Shown: piece by piece, positions 60,237-64,000 of the stretch
Layout of the letters: the number at the start of each line of letters is the position of its first letter
Position numbering within the stretch: position 1 is the stretch's first letter
Source of the DNA: CAVXZE01 sp964615365
GTDB lineage: Bacteria > Myxococcota_A > UBA9160 > UBA6930
DNA length: 64,000 bases
Assembly: GCA_964615365.1 (NCBI GenBank)
Contig: CAZTOU010000017.1
Location: 35,921-99,920 of the forward strand
Direction of reading: 5' to 3'
Notes under the pieces: model-generated
What the model was told of the DNA's origin: nothing
The model's database searches: none
Seen by the model: only the letters and a program-made list of their open reading frames with translations
Position numbers and translations under genes: made by a program

Positions 60237-61665
60237 GGGGTGGATCCGGGCGATCGCCCTGCTCATCGGCATCCTGTCGATCGGCGGGATGGCGATCGGA
60301 GCGCACCGCATCCTTCCGATCCTCTCCTTCGGCGCCGGGCTCACGGCGGGACACATGTGCTCCGCGGTATTCGTCGCCGGGCGACCACCGGCCGACGTGC
60401 TGAAAGACGAGTTCGGGAACCTCGACGCTCGCCTGCGCTTCGTGCCGGACCCGATCGTCGACCGGGAGACCCACTCCGTCGCAGTGCCCCTGCTGTTCGG
60501 GTCGATGACGCGGAGGGCAGCCTACCGCGAGGGCACCGGATGCACGGTGCTGCCAGCCGGTGCCTCCCTCCAGGATGGCGCCGCCCTTCCGAGCGTGGAC
60601 ATTCCGGAGCCTCCCGGCGATCCCGCGAGCCTTCCCTGGCCGAACGGCGATCTGCTGTCCGACGCGCCGCTCCCTCCCGATGTCGACGAGCAGAAGCTGA
60701 CGGCGGTGGTCGACGCGGCCTTCACGGAAGAGCGGGAGCGCCCCTACAAGACCATCGGCGTGGTGGTGGTGTACCGAGGCCAGATCATCGCCGAGCGTTA
60801 CGCTCCGGGCTTCGACGCCCACACGCAGTACCGAAGCTGGTCCTCGGCAAAAAGCATCACCAGCGCGCTGGTCGGAATCCTGGCCGGACAAGGCAGGATC
60901 GACGTCGACTTCCCCGCCCCGATTCCCGAATGGCAAGGGCCCGACGACCCGCGGGGCCGGATCACCATCGCCCACCTTCTGCACATGAGCAGCGGTCTCG
61001 CGAGCGAGGGCGCGTGGACGATGGAGGCGTACTGGGGTGGGATCGACACCGGCGCCGCGGTCGCGCGAACCCTCCCCGAGGCGGCTCCCGGGACGCGGTG
61101 GAAGTACTCCAACTACGACACCCTGCTGCTGGTGCGCGCCATGCGAGAGGTGATCGGCGACGACGCCGAGTACCTGACCTTTCCGCACCGCGCGCTGCTG
61201 CACAGGATCGGAATGCGGGACACGGTCCCCGAGCTCGACCCCTACGGGAACTTCATCCTGAGCAGCCAGGTCTACACGACAGCGCGCGATCTGGCGCGCT
61301 TCGGGATGCTCTACCTCAATGATGGGGTGTGGAACGGAGAACGGATCCTGCCGGAGGGCTGGGTGGCGTTCGCCGCCAAGCCCGCTCCGGCGACGCTGCT
61401 GCTGCCCGAAGACCACGAGGTCTACGCGGGCTACGGCGCACAGTTCTGGCTCGATGGGCGCGACCCACGCCTGCCCGACGATACCTACGGCACCTCCGGC
61501 GCCCGCGGACAGCACGCCACCATCGTCCCCTCCCGCGACGTCGTCGTCGCCAGAATGGGCCTCGACCCCCTCCTCGAGAGCGGGTGGGACCGGCACGGCT
61601 TCGTCGCGGACGTCCTCTCCACGATCTCTCCGACGGCGGAGCTCCCGCCTCAGGAGAGATTCTGA
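60226..61665 (+). CDS. Serine beta-lactamase-like hydrolase (class C/EstB fold)
   Basis: 479 residues from a TTG at 60226 overlapping the preceding gene by 11 bp; an ATG at 60289 is the alternative. An N-terminal membrane segment (IRAIALLIGILSIGGMAIGA) suggests periplasmic location. Catalytic SxxK is in WSSAKSITSALVG, the Tyr motif is KYSNYDTLLLV and the third box lies near TSGARGQHATIVPSRD. LLHMSSGLASEG is family-typical. Such proteins are esterases, D-aminopeptidases or carboxypeptidases; resistance to beta-lactams is not implied. Confidence 0.8.
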   Translation: MRSRGWIRAIALLIGILSIGGMAIGAHRILPILSFGAGLTAGHMCSAVFVAGRPPADVLKDEFGNLDARLRFVPDPIVDRETHSVAVPLLFGSMTRRAAYREGTGCTVLPAGASLQDGAALPSVDIPEPPGDPASLPWPNGDLLSDAPLPPDVDEQKLTAVVDAAFTEERERPYKTIGVVVVYRGQIIAERYAPGFDAHTQYRSWSSAKSITSALVGILAGQGRIDVDFPAPIPEWQGPDDPRGRITIAHLLHMSSGLASEGAWTMEAYWGGIDTGAAVARTLPEAAPGTRWKYSNYDTLLLVRAMREVIGDDAEYLTFPHRALLHRIGMRDTVPELDPYGNFILSSQVYTTARDLARFGMLYLNDGVWNGERILPEGWVAFAAKPAPATLLLPEDHEVYAGYGAQFWLDGRDPRLPDDTYGTSGARGQHATIVPSRDVVVARMGLDPLLESGWDRHGFVADVLSTISPTAELPPQERF

Positions 61666-61713
61666 AGCATCCCCCGCTCCCGGGCGTCGGCGGGAGGCCG
61701 GAGCAACACCGAC

Positions 61714-62265
61714 ATGAAAGCTCTCTCGACCTCGCTCCTGCTTCTTCTCGCGGTTTCGACTCCGTCCATGGCCGAGGCGAATCGAGAGCCGCCGATTCCC
61801 GAGCGAGTCTTCCGACAGCTGCGCGACGAGCCGGTGGTCCGCACGCGGGAAGAGGCTCTCGAGGTGCTCGCCGAGGCATCGCCCGGCGCGCTATGGCGGA
61901 CCGCCAAGCTCTGCGTGGATCGGCGACTCAAGGATCTGCTCTCGCATCCGGGGTTCGAAGCCCTCGACCGGGAGATCCAATCGGAGCTTCATGCCAACCT
62001 GCTCGAGATCCGCTCCTCGTTCTGGACGGAGGACCTGGAACGTCTCTCCTCGGCGGAGGCAGCGCTTCGCCAGCTCTGGGAGAGCGGAAGCATCGTCGGG
62101 GCGGCCGAGAACCGCGAGGTCGCCGAACGGCTCCAGAACCCCCTGCAAAGGCTCGTGGAAGAGGTGGAGATGGCCGCCGCGCTCCAGCAGTGCGCTCGCG
62201 ACGAGCACCCGCTGGGAACGCTCGGCTACCTGGAATGCCTGCTCCGAGGTGGACCCGGGCGGTAG
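61714..62265 (+). CDS. Small secreted protein of unknown function
   Basis: 183 residues. The signal peptide KALSTSLLLLLAVSTPSMAEA is clear. The mature part is helical and charged (REEALEVLAEASPGALWRTA, SSAEAALRQLWESGSIVGAA). Two Cys residues near the C-terminus (QQCARDEHP, LECLLRGG) could pair. No known family is recognised. It ends 6 bp before the stop of the convergent MscS gene. Confidence 0.55.
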   Translation: MKALSTSLLLLLAVSTPSMAEANREPPIPERVFRQLRDEPVVRTREEALEVLAEASPGALWRTAKLCVDRRLKDLLSHPGFEALDREIQSELHANLLEIRSSFWTEDLERLSSAEAALRQLWESGSIVGAAENREVAERLQNPLQRLVEEVEMAAALQQCARDEHPLGTLGYLECLLRGGPGR

Positions 62266-62271
62266 CTGCGG

Positions 62272-63102
62272 CTAGGAGGTCGGCGCAGTCGGGTTCAGGT
62301 GCACGTCGTGCTGCGGGTACGGGATCGAGCAGCCGGCCGCCTCCAGCTCCTCTTTGAGCTTGCGGGTCAGGTCGAAGCGCAGGGCCCAGTAATCGCTCCC
62401 CGCACACCAGGGGCGAACCACCAGGTTCACCGACGAATCGCCCAGCTCGCCCACGGCCACGGTGGGCGCCGGATCGCCGAGCACCCTCGAGTCGCCCGAC
62501 AGCACCTTCTGGATCGTGTCGATTGCCCGGGCGATGTCGTCGTCGTAGGAGATCCCGACCACCAGGTCGTTGCGCCGGGTGTCGTTGGCGCTGTAGTTCT
62601 TGATGGTATCCCCGTAGACGGCCGAGTTCGGGATGGTGATCCTCACGTTGTCCGGTGTATGGAGCACGCTCGAGAAAATCCCGACCTCCTGGACCGAGCC
62701 GCCGGTTCCGGCGACCTCGACGAAGTCACCCACCTTGAAGGGCCGGAAGATCAGGAGCATCACCCCGGCGGCGAAGTTCGAGAGCGTGCCCTGCAACGCG
62801 AGACCCACCGCCAGGCCGGCGGCACCGAGCACGGCGATCAGGGAGGTGGTCTCGATGCCGAACAGGCTGAGGACCGCGATGACGACGACGATCAGTGCCA
62901 GGTAGTAGACGCCGTTGGCGAGGAAGGGGATCAGGACCGCGTCCACCTTCGCCCGCTCCAGGGCGCGGCGCGTCATGCGCCGAAGCCAGCCCGCGACGAT
63001 ACGGCCCACGATGAGGACCGCGATGGCCCCGACCACCTGGAGGCCCCAGGTCGAGACGAGGGTGATGATGGTCTGGACGAGCTCTTCGGGGTTGGCATCC
63101 AT
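62272..63102 (-). CDS. mscS: Small-conductance mechanosensitive channel
   Basis: 276 residues, the E. coli MscS length. Three membrane helices: LQVVGAIAVLIVGRIVAGWL, YYLALIVVVIAVLSLFG, and the pore helix GAAGLAVGLALQGTLSNFAAGVM with the typical Gly-Ala packing. A beta-domain follows (RPFKVGDFVEVAGTGGSVQEV; TIPNSAVYGDTIKNYSAN). A strong AGGAGGT precedes the ATG. Opens under membrane tension to release solutes during osmotic downshock. Confidence 0.9.
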   Translation of the reverse strand: MDANPEELVQTIITLVSTWGLQVVGAIAVLIVGRIVAGWLRRMTRRALERAKVDAVLIPFLANGVYYLALIVVVIAVLSLFGIETTSLIAVLGAAGLAVGLALQGTLSNFAAGVMLLIFRPFKVGDFVEVAGTGGSVQEVGIFSSVLHTPDNVRITIPNSAVYGDTIKNYSANDTRRNDLVVGISYDDDIARAIDTIQKVLSGDSRVLGDPAPTVAVGELGDSSVNLVVRPWCAGSDYWALRFDLTRKLKEELEAAGCSIPYPQHDVHLNPTAPTS

Positions 63103-63262
63103 TCGGGGGACCTCCTGGCTCTCTCTTTGTGATGGACGATCCCCGCGGCCTCAGAGGGGACGTCCCGAATGCTCAGTCCAACTCGCCGGTGGCGCGGGGG
63201 AAGACACCATACGACGACGAAGTCGAGCTTTCAACGTTCCCGCCCACGGATCTCGCCGTCGG

Positions 63263-63901
63263 TCAAGCGCTCCGTGGGGCCACTCCGCCACGCACCAGCT
63301 CCAGCAGGCGCTTCATCCCCAGCTCTCGCGCAGTGGTCTCTGCCCGAGCCAGCAGATCGCCGGCCCGTTCACGCTCGGCGGCCGAGGTGGAATCGGCATC
63401 GAGGAGCATCCGCGCATAGGCGCACTGCGTGCGGGCCAGATGCGGCCTGGCACCGATCCGCTGACTCGACTCCATCGCCGCCTCGTAGTGGACCGCCGCC
63501 CTCTCCCGCTCTCCACGGGCCTCCGCGAGACGGCCGAGCACGTACTCCACCGAGCCAAGGTAGACGCGCATGTGTTGATGCGAGACGGTGAGATCGGCGT
63601 AGGGGAGGAGGAGACCGTAGAGGATCCGCGCCCTCGGCCGATCGCCGAGGTATGCGCAGGCCTCGGCTGCGACCGCGAGGGCCATGAGCCAGGCTTCGTC
63701 TCGCGGCACATCGGCGAACTGTCTTGCGGCGAGAAGATCGAAGTGGCGCCGCGCGGGTTCCGGCTCGTCGAGCTCCGCATGGAGAAACGCGGCGAAGGCC
63801 AGGGCGATCGGACCAATGAAGGCGACCCGATCCAGAACGCCCTGGATCAGCTCCCGGGTGGGGAGGAGCCCTCCGCGGAGGTACTCGAGCCACCCGGTCA
63901 A
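63263..63901 (-). pseudogene. Truncated TPR-like C-terminus of a large signalling ATPase
   Basis: The translation (from TTG 63901) has ERAAVHYEAAMESSQRIGAR and PHLARTQCAYARMLLDADS, then LLARAETTARELGMKRLLEL. This is the typical tail of large AAA-ATPase/adenylate-cyclase or LuxR-type regulators with TPR-like repeats. The frame continues upstream for 28 codons without any start and then meets TGA at 63986-63988 on this strand. The N-terminal catalytic parts are therefore missing, unless a frameshift connects further right. Probably a 5'-truncated remnant. Confidence 0.5.
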
Positions 63902-64000
63902 CAGCGCAAACAGAAAGTCGGCGTCGGAATCGTCGGCCTTGCGACCTAGTGATGTGATGCATAAATAAAGGGTACTATGGTGCCATCAATGTTACCCTCC

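Noticed and set aside
60226..61665. Beta-lactam resistance gene
   Set aside because: Although the fold is shared with class C beta-lactamases, the motifs equally fit esterases and D-peptidases, and nothing in context suggests resistance.

Overview
This is one contiguous stretch of a G+C-rich bacterial chromosome (roughly two thirds G+C by eye) with dense coding, many ATGA/TGATG stop-start overlaps and strong GGAGG-type ribosome sites. The gene mix suggests an uncultured Myxococcota or related 'deltaproteobacterial' lineage: PEP-CTERM and other C-terminal sorting tails, sulfatase remnants, an HpnN-like RND transporter, a pair of acyl-CoA dehydrogenases, an F420-type nitroreductase-fold protein, a corrinoid/UroD fusion and an E-type succinate dehydrogenase. 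That placement is inference from gene content. No rRNA, tRNA, CRISPR array, intact transposase or prophage was seen.

Layout. 1-6.7 kb: a 7TM-PAS sensor (cut by the window edge), a DUF1848 Fe-S protein, a nucleotidyltransferase, an ABC-F ATPase, an enoyl-CoA hydratase, a DDN-like flavin/F420 protein and an HD hydrolase. 6.7-13.1 kb: an exported-protein island. A duplicated 2.5 kb unit encodes two 760-residue secreted M14 (cytosolic-carboxypeptidase-like) metallopeptidases. Between them lies a PEP-CTERM protein that consists of little more than the beta-sandwich domain shared by both peptidases. It has its own sigma-54-like promoter and a structured leader. 13.1-14.2 kb: a decayed sulfatase. 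14.3-16.4 kb: shikimate kinase and a PhoD-like lipoprotein phosphatase. 16.6-20.2 kb: sdhA-sdhB-sdhE. 20.2-32.9 kb: a long minus-strand series containing an FAD oxidoreductase, a UroD-corrinoid fusion, ilvC, hypB, hypA, a second UroD-like protein, DJ-1/PfpI, a GST, a HAD-PlsC fusion and a GMC dehydrogenase with its small subunit. 32.9-33.8 kb is poor in recognisable genes.

33.8-42.9 kb is a plus-strand series: gpsA, asd, a 1474-residue multidomain protein, an enolase-superfamily enzyme and a secreted unknown. The 1474-residue protein is the most unusual object in the window. It joins an ATP-citrate-lyase/succinyl-CoA-synthetase-like core that lacks ATP-grasp to about ten degenerate ~39-residue helical repeats and a C-terminal HD phosphohydrolase domain. 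42.9-50.8 kb: an APC permease, a methyltransferase with a lipoprotein signal, an HpnN-like transporter, a glycosyltransferase, a rhodanese without the usual active-site Cys, and a GST behind an AT-rich palindromic promoter. 50.8-56.1 kb: a TetR-MFP-RND efflux operon with its operator. 56.1-60.2 kb: a second TetR in front of a heteromeric acyl-CoA dehydrogenase pair and an NPD-type flavoprotein. 60.2-64 kb: a serine hydrolase, a secreted unknown, an MscS channel and a truncated TPR-like tail.

Functional themes: fatty/branched acyl or sterol-type acyl-CoA oxidation with TetR control, central carbon and amino-acid biosynthesis (sdh, gpsA, asd, ilvC, aroK), cell-envelope export and efflux, and a duplicated surface-peptidase island. 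All calls were made by reading the sequence without database searches. Start sites were chosen from ribosome sites, signal peptides and stop-start overlaps.
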